NCBI GenBank assembly: GCA_012727555.1
Contig: JAAYGT010000027.1
Coordinates: 1-64,000 of the forward strand
Origin: Alcaligenaceae bacterium
GTDB taxonomy: Bacteria; Pseudomonadota; Gammaproteobacteria; Burkholderiales; Burkholderiaceae_B
Reading direction: 5' to 3'
DNA: 64,000 nucleotides
Below, in pieces: positions 1 through 7,706 of the stretch; position 1 is the stretch's first letter, and every line of letters begins with the position of its first letter. The notes under the pieces were generated by a model, which saw only the letters and a list, made by a program, of their open reading frames with translations, searched no databases and had not been told where the DNA came from. The position numbers were made by a program, and so were the translations under genes.

Positions 1-86
1 TCCAGCCGCCCGTGGGCCTTGACGGACTGCAGTACAGGGCTGCTTTGGTGGTTGCGGGTGGTGAGGGTTGCGGTTTGGTGTTTCAT
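1..86 (-). CDS. N-terminus of a VIT-domain-like protein (partial, runs off the left edge)
   Basis: An open frame starts at the ATG at 84-86 on the minus strand and leaves the window. It overlaps the stop of the upstream MerR gene in an ATGA arrangement, so the two are translationally coupled. The 28 visible residues begin MKHQTATLTTRN and include SPVLQSVKAHGRL. The spacing of the leucine, valine and GRL resembles the first strand of vault/inter-alpha-trypsin (VIT) domains. MerR genes followed by VIT/VWA proteins are a known proteobacterial arrangement. The product assignment rests on that short match and the context. The open frame itself is clear. Confidence 0.5.
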   Translation of the reverse strand, partial: MKHQTATLTTRNHQSSPVLQSVKAHGRL

Positions 87-490
87 GCAGAGCCTTTTTT
101 GATGTGGTTCCAGGCCTCGATCACGGCTCGCGCAAGTGCTCGCACTTGCTCTGGGGTAGCACCGGCTTCGTCAGGAGAAATTTGCAGTTCGATGCCGGTA
201 TTGATCCAGATGTGGCTGCGCACGTCGACAGCACCTGGCACCTTGGGGCGCTCAGGCACCGGCAGAGGTGCGCCCGATACGACTTCCCGAATACGTTCGA
301 GGGACAAGCCTGCCTCGGTTAACTGCTTGATACGCAGCAGTGTGTCCAGGTGCTCGCTCAGATAACGTGCACCACGGTTTTCACCGACGGGGCGGGGTAC
401 CAGGCCGATCTGGATGTAGTAACGCACGGTACGCTTGGGCAAGGCCGCAAGCGTACAAAGCTGATCGAGAGTGAATGTGTGTACAGTCAT
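83..490 (-). CDS. MerR-family transcriptional regulator
   Basis: The 135-residue protein has an N-terminal MerR winged helix (about residues 5-70) with FTLDQLCTLAALPKRTVRYY followed by the wing and an LTEAGLSLERIREV segment. The C-terminal half is short and has no cysteine cluster of the metal-sensing kind, so the effector is unknown. Its stop overlaps the start of the next minus-strand gene, a probable VIT-domain protein, implying an operon. A perfect 10-bp inverted repeat lies between the probable -10 box and the start codon, which suggests autoregulation. No clear Shine-Dalgarno precedes the ATG. The family call is firm; the regulated function is not known. Confidence 0.85.
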   Translation of the reverse strand: MTVHTFTLDQLCTLAALPKRTVRYYIQIGLVPRPVGENRGARYLSEHLDTLLRIKQLTEAGLSLERIREVVSGAPLPVPERPKVPGAVDVRSHIWINTGIELQISPDEAGATPEQVRALARAVIEAWNHIKKGSA

Positions 491-492
491 AT

Positions 493-552
493 TGATACAG
501 TTTTACTGTTAAGGTTAACTGTATCATAAAATTGCTTTTAAACACACGGCAA
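493..552 (-). promoter_or_regulatory. Probable promoter and palindromic operator of the MerR gene
   Basis: Arms TGATACAGTT (493-502) and AACTGTATCA (517-526) form a perfect 10-bp inverted repeat with a 14-nt centre, ending 2 nt before the ATG. Read on the minus strand, TTGCCG (547-552) and TATGAT (523-528) are spaced 18 nt apart as -35 and -10 boxes, so the repeat covers the -10 and the transcript start. This is a repressor-like placement, unlike the classical MerR site between -35 and -10. The repeat is seen directly; its use as an operator is inferred. Confidence 0.55.
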
Positions 553-569
553 TCAAGGGTTGGAATGTT

Positions 570-734
570 GGAGCCAACGCGACCACCATCCGGGATCGCA
601 ACACCGTCTGGACGTTCGAGAACCGTATCGGCCAGGCGGGCGCCCGGGCGTTGTTCGGGGGTGTTGAAACGCCTGGCCGTATTGCGTCTACAGTAATGGG
701 AGACAGGCTGAAACGTGAGACAGGGTCACCCTGA
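570..734 (+). pseudogene. Fragment of an IS5-type transposase
   Basis: The plus-strand frame through 570-734 encodes RDRNTVWTFENRIGQAGARALF, which resembles the N-terminal part of IS5-group transposases (pattern NTxWxFRxxLxxAGxxxxLF). Nothing upstream supplies a start, and the frame stops after about 55 codons with an unrelated tail (ETPGRIASTVMGD). No terminal inverted repeats or remaining catalytic DDE region are visible. It is a decayed scrap, consistent with repeated insertion and deletion next to the tRNA-Leu gene. Confidence 0.55.
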
Positions 735-770
735 TGCGGATGATCTCGTAAAGAGGCTCACTCATGAAAT

Positions 771-1118
771 CTACTGTGTATGAGTGCAGACTTTAACAAT
801 GGCGTAGGCTTCAGCTACCTCTTCAAGACCCGATCGAGTAGTCAGATCAAGGCACAATTTCAGATCAAGGACTGCGCCGACCGCATCCGGTGACTTGATT
901 TTGGATTTCGCATTGCCCGTACTGGCCCACTCGTATACCCGTTGAGGGTCATTTTCCCAAAAATAGATACCGTGACCCAGCCATTCGTATTTGCCGGCAC
1001 TTGGTTTCAGGTGTTTTGAAGGGTCAGAGACCAGTGAAGTAACGGTTGCTTGCTCTGTTCCGTGAAAGCCAAGGATAAACGAAGGCTGGGTCTGATACAA
1101 AAGCCACGAATTAGCCAC
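771..1118 (-). CDS. ADP-ribosyltransferase-like toxin candidate, probably truncated
   Basis: The 115-residue product starts at a GTG that overlaps the end of the upstream 71-residue gene by 8 bp. Residues FILGFHGTEQATV, LKPSAGKYEWLGHGIYFWEND and RVYEWA form a pattern (HG, then a Tyr/Trp-rich GxGIYFWE) like small ART-fold toxin domains found beside short partner genes in proteobacteria. The frame ends abruptly after DLTTRSGLEEVAEAYAIVKV with a non-family tail (CTHTQ). From memory of the family I expect a C-terminal half of similar size, so a 3' deletion is likely. It lies between an IS fragment and tRNA-Leu. The function is inferred from a weak motif match only. Confidence 0.45.
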   Translation of the reverse strand: MANSWLLYQTQPSFILGFHGTEQATVTSLVSDPSKHLKPSAGKYEWLGHGIYFWENDPQRVYEWASTGNAKSKIKSPDAVGAVLDLKLCLDLTTRSGLEEVAEAYAIVKVCTHTQ

Positions 1119-1326
1119 GGATCAAATTCTTTCGCTTGCCGTCAATGGTGAGGACGCCCAGTTCAACGAGAAACTTGCGAGCAGCTTCAGGAGAGGTCGC
1201 GATCTTCTTGCGGTAAGCGCGCATATCTTTAAGCAAGGCTTCGCCCTCCAGCATCTTGGTATGGCCGACAACCGGCTCGGAGTGAGACCGTATGCGACTG
1301 ATGGTGCTGGATGGCGTGTTGCTCAC
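1111..1326 (-). CDS. Small partner protein of the ART-like gene (antitoxin candidate)
   Basis: This 71-residue reading frame begins at a GTG (1324-1326) preceded by a strong AAAGGGGG Shine-Dalgarno about 6 nt upstream. It overlaps the downstream ART-like gene by 8 bp, so the pair is translationally coupled. The protein is basic. Its C-terminal part (SPEAARKFLVELGVLTIDGKR) resembles short proteins encoded directly upstream of such toxins. There is no recognisable helix-turn-helix. An alternative ATG start would be at 1254. The antitoxin role is inferred from size, order and overlap. Confidence 0.45.
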   Translation of the reverse strand: MSNTPSSTISRIRSHSEPVVGHTKMLEGEALLKDMRAYRKKIATSPEAARKFLVELGVLTIDGKRKNLIRG

Positions 1327-1350
1327 GTTTACCCCCTTTCAGCGTGCGGG

Positions 1351-1474
1351 TTATAGTAAACCATTGCCATTGATGGATCTGCCCAGCCGAAGTTGTATTG
1401 GCTTGTCCTGGCCGGGGGGGGGGGATGAATGCCTGCACCTTGTATCCGGTGGGCATCTTTGTGATGTTTGCCAT
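1351..1474 (-). pseudogene. Integrase N-terminal stub
   Basis: From an ATG at 1472-1474 on the minus strand the sequence encodes MANITKMPTGYKVQAFI, similar to the opening of tyrosine recombinases of tRNA-targeted islands. Eighteen codons in, it meets a run of 11 C on the coding strand (plus-strand G at 1414-1424). After this the likely continuation (GQDKPIQLRLGRS) is in another frame and then stops. The stub lies about 130 bp from the 3' end of tRNA-Leu, where an island integrase would be expected. Identification is tentative because so little remains. Confidence 0.35.
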
Positions 1475-1600
1475 GTGCGTGCATGATGCGTGCAATCTTT
1501 GAGAAAAATTGATTTTCTACGTTCAGAAAGCTTCAGCCTACACCGCAAACCGTTGATTTTTTTATTTTTTGAATAATTGAAATCAACGGTTTTCAACCAA

Positions 1601-1685
1601 TGGTGCGAACGGAGAGACTCGAACTCTCACACCTCTCGGCGCCAGAACCTAAATCTGGTGCGTCTACCAATTCCGCCACGTTCGC
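1601..1685 (-). tRNA. tRNA-Leu (anticodon UAG)
   Basis: The minus strand folds as an 85-nt type II tRNA. The acceptor stem starts GCGAACG at 1685 and closes with CGTTCGC, followed by an encoded CCA (1601-1603). The anticodon arm is CCAGA / TTTAGGT / TCTGG, giving anticodon TAG, which reads CUN leucine codons. A short variable arm and the GTTCGAGTC T-loop are present. The integrase stub and mobile scraps on its 3' side suggest it has served as an island attachment site. Confidence 0.95.
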
Positions 1686-1764
1686 TGGGTCAAGCCGCGT
1701 ATTGTAGCGTGTTTTTGGCCATTGCTCAAAAGCGGCTGCAACGCGTTCTATGCTGTTCGGACCC

Positions 1765-2964
1765 TCAGATGATGCCGCGCTCCGACCAGTCTTTCAGTGT
1801 GGCGGTGTCAATGCCAAGATGGCTCAAGACCTGTTCTGTATCCTGACCCAGGGTGGGTGCCTTGCGTTCGATGGTTCCTGGTGTTGTACCCAGTTTGGGA
1901 ACAATGCCCGGAACCTTGATCGGCGTGCCGTCGTCCAGCGTATCTTCAAGAATCATGTTTCTGGCCTTGTAATGCGGATCATCGCAAATATCGGCAATAT
2001 CGTAAATGCGTCCGGCCGGAATGCGTGCCTCGTGAAGTGCCTGCAGAACATGTTCAAGCGGGTGTTGAATTGACCAGGCCTGGATGGCGGCATCAATCAC
2101 GCCGGCGTGGCGTGCACGACCGTCATTGTGGTCGTAATCCGGGTTGGCAGCCATGTCGGGGCGGTTGATAACGCCCATCAAGCGTTTGAAAATGCTGTCA
2201 CCGTTGCCTGCGATCAAGGCATATTTACCATCGGAACACAGGTAGGCATTGCTGGGGGTGATGCCGGGTAATGCGCTGCCTGAAGGCTGGCGGATGGCGT
2301 TGAATACGGCATACTCGGGCAACAGGCTTTCCATCATGTTGAACACGGATTCATAGAGCGCAACATCGATCATCTGCCCAGTGCCGCCGTTCTGGTCACG
2401 ATGCCGCAAGGCCAGCAGCACACCGATCACACCGTGCAGGGCAGACAGGGAATCCCCAATGGAAACGCCGACACGCACGGGAGGGCGCCCGGGCTCACCG
2501 CTAAGGTGCCTGAGCCCGCCCATGGCTTCGCCGACAACACCAAAGCCGGGAAGGTCGCGGTAGGGCCCTGTCTGGCCATATCCTGAAACACGCAGCATGA
2601 CCAGTTTCGGGTTCAGTGCATGCAGTTCCTCCCACCCCAGGCCCCAGCCTTCAAGGGTTCCCGGGCGAAAGTTCTCGATCAGGACATCGGTTTCAAGCAC
2701 GAGTTTGCGAATGACGTCCTGGGCTTCAGGCTGGCGCAGGTCGAGCGTGACAGACTGCTTGTTGCGCGACTGAACCTGCCACCACACCGAGGTGCCGTTG
2801 TGCAGCAAACGCCACTTGCGCAGAGGATCACCGGTGCCGGGTGGTTCGATTTTGATGACTGTGGCACCAAATTCGCCCAGCATCTTGGCTGCAAAGGGTC
2901 CGGCGATCAGTTGACCAAGTTCCAGCACACGTACGCCGGCAAGGGGTTTGGATAGGTCCGTCAT
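1765..2964 (-). CDS. CaiB/BaiF-family (class III) CoA-transferase
   Basis: The 399-residue protein starts MTDLSKPLAGVRVLELGQLIAGPFA, the typical opening of family III CoA-transferases. These move CoA between carboxylic acids through an aspartyl-CoA anhydride. The expected catalytic Asp lies in VRVGVSIGDSLSALHG. The conserved GYGQTGPYRDLPGFGVV and VALYESVFNMMESLLPEY stretches are present. The length matches the family. I chose the ATG at 2964 because the upstream in-frame residues do not resemble the family. The acid substrate cannot be read from sequence. It is probably monocistronic and lies beside tRNA-Leu. Confidence 0.88.
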   Translation of the reverse strand: MTDLSKPLAGVRVLELGQLIAGPFAAKMLGEFGATVIKIEPPGTGDPLRKWRLLHNGTSVWWQVQSRNKQSVTLDLRQPEAQDVIRKLVLETDVLIENFRPGTLEGWGLGWEELHALNPKLVMLRVSGYGQTGPYRDLPGFGVVGEAMGGLRHLSGEPGRPPVRVGVSIGDSLSALHGVIGVLLALRHRDQNGGTGQMIDVALYESVFNMMESLLPEYAVFNAIRQPSGSALPGITPSNAYLCSDGKYALIAGNGDSIFKRLMGVINRPDMAANPDYDHNDGRARHAGVIDAAIQAWSIQHPLEHVLQALHEARIPAGRIYDIADICDDPHYKARNMILEDTLDDGTPIKVPGIVPKLGTTPGTIERKAPTLGQDTEQVLSHLGIDTATLKDWSERGII

Positions 2965-3033
2965 GGTGATGTCCAGCAATTGATGAGCTACCATTTTAAG
3001 CGTTTGTGCCGCTGCCGCCATTGGTCTCCGGCT

Positions 3034-3912
3034 TCAGTACACGCCAGGTTCACCTTCCGGCCTGCGTTTGAAGCGTCGATGAACCCAGTAATACTGATCG
3101 GGTTGTTCGCGTATGCGTGCTTCAAGAAACTGGTTCATGGTAACCGCATCCAGCGAGACATCACCGCTGGGGTAATTTTCCAGGGGGTCGAAAATACGCA
3201 AACGATAACCGGCATAGCCAGGAAGAACATCGGCAACGAACGGTACGACGCGTGCGCGGCCCAATTGCGCGAGCCTGGAAACCGAGGTCAAGGTACAGGC
3301 TTGGGTGCCAAAGAAAGGCACAAAAACCGAATCACGCAAGCCGAAGTCCATGTCGGATGCGAGCATGATGGGTTTGCCCGACTTGAGCACCCGCAATATA
3401 TCGCGTGCGCTGCCGTTGCGTGGAATCATTTCGGTGCCGAAGCGCTCCCGTTGTGTGCGCGCAATCGTGTCGGTCACTGTGTCGGACATCGGGGTGTAAA
3501 TGGAAGCGACCGGGTGATGGGCCGAATAGAACATGCACGCTGCCTCGATGGCCGCAAAATGAAAACCCAGAAAAATGGTGGGTTGCTCGTAGGTATCGGA
3601 AAGTTCGATGGCTGATTCAACCTGCATCAGTTCCCTGATATCATCCGCAGAGCCAAACCATTGAATGCCCCGTTCCAGATAGCTTCTTATCACGTGCCTG
3701 AACGTTGATTGCGCCAGTTTCAGACGTTCTGCCTCGTCAAGCTCGGGAAAACAGAGCCCGAGGTTGGTCATCACAATGCGCTTGCGCCGGCTGGGTATGG
3801 AAAACAGCAGGTTGCCCAGTTGTTCACCGCTTCGGGCTACAAGGCCGTAGGGTAGTGCGGCCAGCGAACGCAAGGCGCCCGTGATCAGTGCATGTTTGAA
3901 TGCAGGGTTCAT
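3034..3912 (-). CDS. lpxL: Lipid A biosynthesis lauroyl-type acyltransferase (LpxL/HtrB family)
   Basis: The product is a 292-residue inner-membrane acyltransferase that adds a secondary acyl chain to the lipid A precursor. The N-terminus (MNPAFKHALITGALRSLAALPYGLVARSGEQLG) gives one membrane helix. The HxxxxE acyltransferase motif appears as HFAAIEA, and YIPM-like (IYTPMSD) and RNGSARDILRVLKSGKPIMLASDMDFG segments follow. The usual HFGNWE wording is altered but His and Glu are kept. The C-terminus carries the common QYYWVHRRFKRRPEGE. The start at 3912 is preferred over upstream codons by family length. It could equally be an LpxM-type paralogue. Confidence 0.85.
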   Translation of the reverse strand: MNPAFKHALITGALRSLAALPYGLVARSGEQLGNLLFSIPSRRKRIVMTNLGLCFPELDEAERLKLAQSTFRHVIRSYLERGIQWFGSADDIRELMQVESAIELSDTYEQPTIFLGFHFAAIEAACMFYSAHHPVASIYTPMSDTVTDTIARTQRERFGTEMIPRNGSARDILRVLKSGKPIMLASDMDFGLRDSVFVPFFGTQACTLTSVSRLAQLGRARVVPFVADVLPGYAGYRLRIFDPLENYPSGDVSLDAVTMNQFLEARIREQPDQYYWVHRRFKRRPEGEPGVY

Positions 3913-4141
3913 GTGTGTTGATCTACCACGCAGGGAAACAGCAATGTGCGCCCCTTGATTTTGATGTGCGCATGCTAGCCTGCGTTGTTCTGGTGAGCAA
4001 TCTTTTTCTGCATCACAGCCCGTTTTGACAAGGGTGAATCCGTTTTGATGTCGGCCGGTGTGCGCCGTTTGCGTCAATGTCTGAACTTTCCGTTAAAATG
4101 GTCTGTTCATTTGTTCAATAACTAATCTATATAGGTCCCTA

Positions 4142-5452
4142 ATGCAGCCCGAGGTTGAAATTCTGTCCGGCCTGGAGCGCCGTGTTGATCTGTCCGTATC
4201 GATCGCCGACGTAGAAAAAGAAGTCCAGGCACAACTCAAGCGTGTTGCGCGCACCGCCAAGGTTCAGGGCTTTCGTCCCGGCAAGGCACCTCTTGCCCTC
4301 ATCGAGCGCTCGCACGGGCCCGGTATCCGCTACGATGTCATCAACAGCGAGGTCGGCCGTTCCCTCGACAAGGTTCTTGAAGAAACCAAGTTGCGTGTTG
4401 CGGGTGTGCCCAGCCTCGAGCCCAAAACCGAAGGCGTACCTGAAGGCACGCTGGCCTTTTCGGCCACCTTCGAGGTGTATCCCGAAGTTCAGGTGCCCGA
4501 TCTTTCTGCACTGCAGGTCAAGCGCTCCGTTATCAATGTCACTGACGAAAACGTTCAGCACACCCTCGATATCCTGCGCAAGCAGCGTGCCACCTACACA
4601 GCCCAGGCCGATCGTGCTGCCCAGGATAACGACCGTATCACGCTCGACTTCATCGGCAAGATCGATGGCGTCGCTTTCGACGGCGGTTCTGCTGAAGGTT
4701 TCCCCTTCATCCTCGGTCAAGGTCGCATGCTGCCCGAATTCGAAGACGCTGTTCGTGGCATGAAGGCCGGTGAAACCAAAACATTCCCGCTTTCGTTCCC
4801 CGAAGACTACGCCGGCAAGGAAGTGGCGGGTAAAACAGCGGAATTCACCATCACGGTCCAGGAAGTCGCTGAAGCGGTCTTGCCTGAAGTCGATTCAGAA
4901 TTTGCCAAGTCCCTGGGTCAACCTGAGGGTGATGTCGAAAAACTGAAGGCCGATATCCGCGCCAACCTGGAACGCGAAGTCACCGCGCGTTCGCGTGGTC
5001 GCACCAAGTCCAGCGTCATGGAGGCCTTGGCCGTCGCAACAACCTTCGACGTTCCCAAGGCACTGGTCGAAAGCGATGCTCAGGATCGTGTCAAAGCCGC
5101 CCGTCAGGAACTCAAGGAACGTGGTGTTCCCAACGCCGATTCCATGCCCATTCCGGTGGAAGCCTTTGCCGCAGAATCCGAACGTCGTGTGCGTCTGGGT
5201 TTGCTGGTTTCCGAATTGGTCAAACAGGCCGAACTTCAGGTCAAACCTGAACAGGTTCGTGCCCGTATCGAAGAGTTTGCCCAGAACTACGAGCAACCCG
5301 CTCAGGTGGTAGCCTATTATCTGGCCGATCGCCAGCGCCGTGCCGAAGTCGAGGCCATCGTGCTGGAGGACAACGTTGTCGACCACGTGCTTGCCAAGGC
5401 CCAGGTCACCGACGAAGACGTATCCTTCGATGAAATCATGGGGACAGACTGA
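4142..5452 (+). CDS. tig: Trigger factor (ribosome-associated peptidyl-prolyl isomerase)
   Basis: The 436-residue chaperone binds nascent chains at the ribosome exit. The N-terminal ribosome-binding domain contains [16 protein letters not shown] (GFRxGK signature, about residues 42-57). The FKBP-type PPIase domain follows (about 150-245: [50 protein letters not shown]). A helical C-terminal arm makes up the rest. The length is standard. Its stop overlaps the clpP start by one base (TGATG), so tig and clpP are translationally coupled. It heads the tig-clpP-clpX-lon protein-quality-control cluster. Confidence 0.97.
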   Translation: MQPEVEILSGLERRVDLSVSIADVEKEVQAQLKRVARTAKVQGFRPGKAPLALIERSHGPGIRYDVINSEVGRSLDKVLEETKLRVAGVPSLEPKTEGVPEGTLAFSATFEVYPEVQVPDLSALQVKRSVINVTDENVQHTLDILRKQRATYTAQADRAAQDNDRITLDFIGKIDGVAFDGGSAEGFPFILGQGRMLPEFEDAVRGMKAGETKTFPLSFPEDYAGKEVAGKTAEFTITVQEVAEAVLPEVDSEFAKSLGQPEGDVEKLKADIRANLEREVTARSRGRTKSSVMEALAVATTFDVPKALVESDAQDRVKAARQELKERGVPNADSMPIPVEAFAAESERRVRLGLLVSELVKQAELQVKPEQVRARIEEFAQNYEQPAQVVAYYLADRQRRAEVEAIVLEDNVVDHVLAKAQVTDEDVSFDEIMGTD

Positions 5453-6111
5453 TGTCATCACGTTTTACCGACTTCTACGCTTCGCTGTATGGTGGTAACT
5501 CGGTAGTGCCTACGGGGTTGGGTTATGTGCCCATCGTGGTCGAACAGTCCGGCCGCGGTGAGCGCTCCTACGATATCTACTCGCGTCTTCTGCGCGAGCG
5601 GGTCATTTTTTTCGTGGGACCTGTCAACGATCATTCAGCCAACCTGGTGGTTGCCCAGTTGCTGTTTCTCGAATCCGAGAATCCCGATAAAGACATCTCC
5701 CTGTACATCAATTCACCGGGCGGGTCGGTATACGCGGGCATGGCCATCTACGACACCATGCAGTTCATCAAACCCGATGTCTCCACGTTGTGTACCGGTA
5801 TCGCAGCCAGCATGGGGGCTTTTCTGTTGGCAGCGGGTGCGAAGGGCAAGCGGTATTCTTTGCCCAATTCCCGTATCATGATCCACCAGCCTTCGGGCGG
5901 TGCTCAGGGTCAGGCGTCCGATATCCAGATCCAGGCACGTGAAATCCTGGGTTTGCGTGAACGTCTGAACGGTATTTTGGCTAAAAATACGGGTCAACCC
6001 ATCGATCGCATTGAAGTCGATACCGAACGCGACAACTTCATGTCTGCCGATGAGGCGGTTACCTACGGTCTCATTGACAAAGTTCTTGTGTCACGCAACG
6101 ACGAAGCCTGA
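5452..6111 (+). CDS. clpP: ATP-dependent Clp protease proteolytic subunit
   Basis: The 219-residue serine peptidase forms the tetradecameric ClpP barrel and works with ClpX. The catalytic triad is visible: Ser120 in GIAASMGAF, His145 in [10 protein letters not shown] and Asp194 in [28 protein letters not shown] is the usual substrate-channel region. The first dozen or so residues probably form a propeptide. It overlaps tig by one base and is followed by two hairpins before clpX. Confidence 0.97.
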   Translation: MSSRFTDFYASLYGGNSVVPTGLGYVPIVVEQSGRGERSYDIYSRLLRERVIFFVGPVNDHSANLVVAQLLFLESENPDKDISLYINSPGGSVYAGMAIYDTMQFIKPDVSTLCTGIAASMGAFLLAAGAKGKRYSLPNSRIMIHQPSGGAQGQASDIQIQAREILGLRERLNGILAKNTGQPIDRIEVDTERDNFMSADEAVTYGLIDKVLVSRNDEA

Positions 6112-6120
6112 TGCACGTGC

Positions 6121-6173
6121 GGCCACCCCCTTCGGGTGGCCTCATTCCACCAGGCAGGCAAACCATGCCTGCC
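6121..6173 (+). terminator. Two tandem hairpins between clpP and clpX
   Basis: GGCCACCC (6121-6128) pairs perfectly with GGGTGGCC (6134-6141) around CCTTC. GGCAGGCA (6153-6160) pairs with TGCCTGCC (6166-6173) around AACCA. Neither is followed by a clear T-run, so they may partly terminate or stabilise the tig-clpP message rather than fully separate clpX. Confidence 0.5.
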
Positions 6174-6193
6174 CAACACGTTGAATAGTATCT

Positions 6194-7504
6194 ATGCCCG
6201 AAAAAAAAGGATCGGACGACAAGCTCCTGCATTGTTCGTTCTGCAATAAAAGCCAGCACGAAGTTCGCAAACTGATTGCGGGACCGTCGGTTTTCATTTG
6301 CGACGAGTGCATTGACCTGTGCAAGAACATTATTGTCGAAGAAAGTCAGGAAGAAGCGCGCGAGGCCATTCGTCACGAGCTGCCTACTCCCCAGGAAATC
6401 AAGACCTTTCTCGATGGCTATGTCATAGGTCAGGACAAGCCCAAGCGTACGCTTGCCGTGGCTGTTTACAACCATTACAAACGCATCCGCTATGGCGATG
6501 TCCAGGGCGATGATGTCGAGCTCTCCAAGAGCAACATCTTGCTGATCGGCCCGACGGGCTCAGGTAAAACCCTGCTCGCACAAACGCTGGCACGCATGCT
6601 GAACGTGCCTTTTGTCATGGCCGACGCCACCACGCTCACCGAGGCGGGATACGTTGGTGAAGACGTTGAAAACATCATTCAGAAATTGTTGCAAAATTGC
6701 AACTACGATGTCGAAAAAGCCCAGCGGGCCATCATCTACATCGATGAAATCGACAAAATTTCCCGCAAGGCCGACAACCCCTCCATCACTCGTGATGTTT
6801 CCGGTGAGGGTGTGCAGCAGGCTTTGCTCAAGCTGATCGAAGGAACCGTGGCTTCCGTGCCGCCCCAGGGGGGGCGCAAGCACCCAAACCAGGATTTCGT
6901 TCAGGTTGATACCACGAATATTCTGTTCATCGTTGGCGGTGCTTTCGATGGTCTTGAAAAAGTCATTCGTGACCGCACGGAACGCTCGGGCATCGGTTTT
7001 TCAGCTTCGGTTCGTGCCAAAACCGAGCGTGGTGTCGGTGAACTGTTCTCCGACGTCGAGCCCGAGGATCTCATCAAATTCGGACTTATTCCCGAGCTGG
7101 TTGGCCGCCTGCCGGTGGTGGCCACACTGCAGGAACTCGACCAGGATACGCTCATACGCATCCTCACTGAGCCCAAAAACTCCCTGATCAAGCAATTTCA
7201 GAAGCTCTTCGAGATGGAAGAGGTCGAGCTTGAAATACGGCCCGATGCCCTCGAGGCCATTGCGACGCGTGCCATTTCCCGGCGTACGGGTGCCCGCGGC
7301 CTGCGCTCCATTGTCGAGCAGGCCCTGCTTGACACCATGTACGATCTACCCTCGCGCAAAGGGGTTCGGCGTGTTGTCCTCGATGCCAATGCCGTAACGG
7401 GTCAGGGTTCACCCAAACTGATCTATGAAGACGGAAGTGGCCACGAAGCTGATCACAACGGCAGCAACACCACCGAGCCAGGTCTCAAGGGGGCCGCTGC
7501 CTGA
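6194..7504 (+). CDS. clpX: ATP-dependent Clp protease ATP-binding subunit ClpX
   Basis: The 436-residue AAA+ unfoldase delivers substrates to ClpP. The N-terminal zinc-binding domain carries Cys14, Cys17, Cys36 and Cys39 (CSFC and CDEC). Walker A is GPTGSGKT (119-126) and Walker B is [11 protein letters not shown]. The IGF-type loop that docks on ClpP lies in the [10 protein letters not shown] region. The C-terminal sensor-2 part includes [26 protein letters not shown]. The last 25 residues ([16 protein letters not shown]) are low-complexity. The order clpP-clpX-lon is the standard proteobacterial one. Confidence 0.97.
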   Translation: MPEKKGSDDKLLHCSFCNKSQHEVRKLIAGPSVFICDECIDLCKNIIVEESQEEAREAIRHELPTPQEIKTFLDGYVIGQDKPKRTLAVAVYNHYKRIRYGDVQGDDVELSKSNILLIGPTGSGKTLLAQTLARMLNVPFVMADATTLTEAGYVGEDVENIIQKLLQNCNYDVEKAQRAIIYIDEIDKISRKADNPSITRDVSGEGVQQALLKLIEGTVASVPPQGGRKHPNQDFVQVDTTNILFIVGGAFDGLEKVIRDRTERSGIGFSASVRAKTERGVGELFSDVEPEDLIKFGLIPELVGRLPVVATLQELDQDTLIRILTEPKNSLIKQFQKLFEMEEVELEIRPDALEAIATRAISRRTGARGLRSIVEQALLDTMYDLPSRKGVRRVVLDANAVTGQGSPKLIYEDGSGHEADHNGSNTTEPGLKGAAA

Positions 7505-7608
7505 TTTCGCCAACAGATGCACAGGCATTTTGTACGGGTGTGCGCTGTTCAACGGGTGCGCTTCGGTCCGGTTTTTACCTATACTGGTGAAACAGCCGTT
7601 GTGCACTA

Positions 7609-7638
7609 CTTGAAATCGCGGTTTTCGCCACAACATAC
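7609..7638 (+). promoter_or_regulatory. Possible sigma-32 (heat-shock) promoter of lon
   Basis: CTTGAAA (7609-7615) exactly matches the sigma-32 -35 consensus. A weak -10 (CAACATAC, 7631-7638) follows after 15 nt; the consensus is CCCCAT-like. lon is a heat-shock gene in many proteobacteria, which supports the reading. The -10 match is poor, so confidence is low. Confidence 0.3.
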
Positions 7639-7655
7639 ACCCTCAGGTAGTTCTC

Positions 7656-7679
7656 AAGGGAGGCTTCGGCTTCCCTTTT
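7656..7679 (+). terminator. UUCG-loop hairpin with T-run upstream of lon
   Basis: AAGGGAGGC (7656-7664) and GCTTCCCTT (7669-7677) pair with one G-T wobble around a TTCG tetraloop, and four T begin at 7676. It has the form of an intrinsic terminator for clpX. If lon is transcribed from the candidate promoter at 7609-7638, it would lie inside the lon leader and end 27 nt before the ATG. Confidence 0.55.
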
Positions 7680-7706
7680 GCATCTGTAAACTTTAAGGAA
7701 ATTACT

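Noticed and set aside
771-1118. RES-domain or RelE-type toxin
   Set aside because: The R-E-S residue pattern of RES domains and the small basic fold of RelE are not seen. The HG...GIYFWE pattern fits an ART-like fold better.
3913-4141. SAM-type riboswitch between lpxL and tig
   Set aside because: lpxL is often next to metK in this group, so I looked for one. Neither metK nor a conserved multi-stem motif is present.
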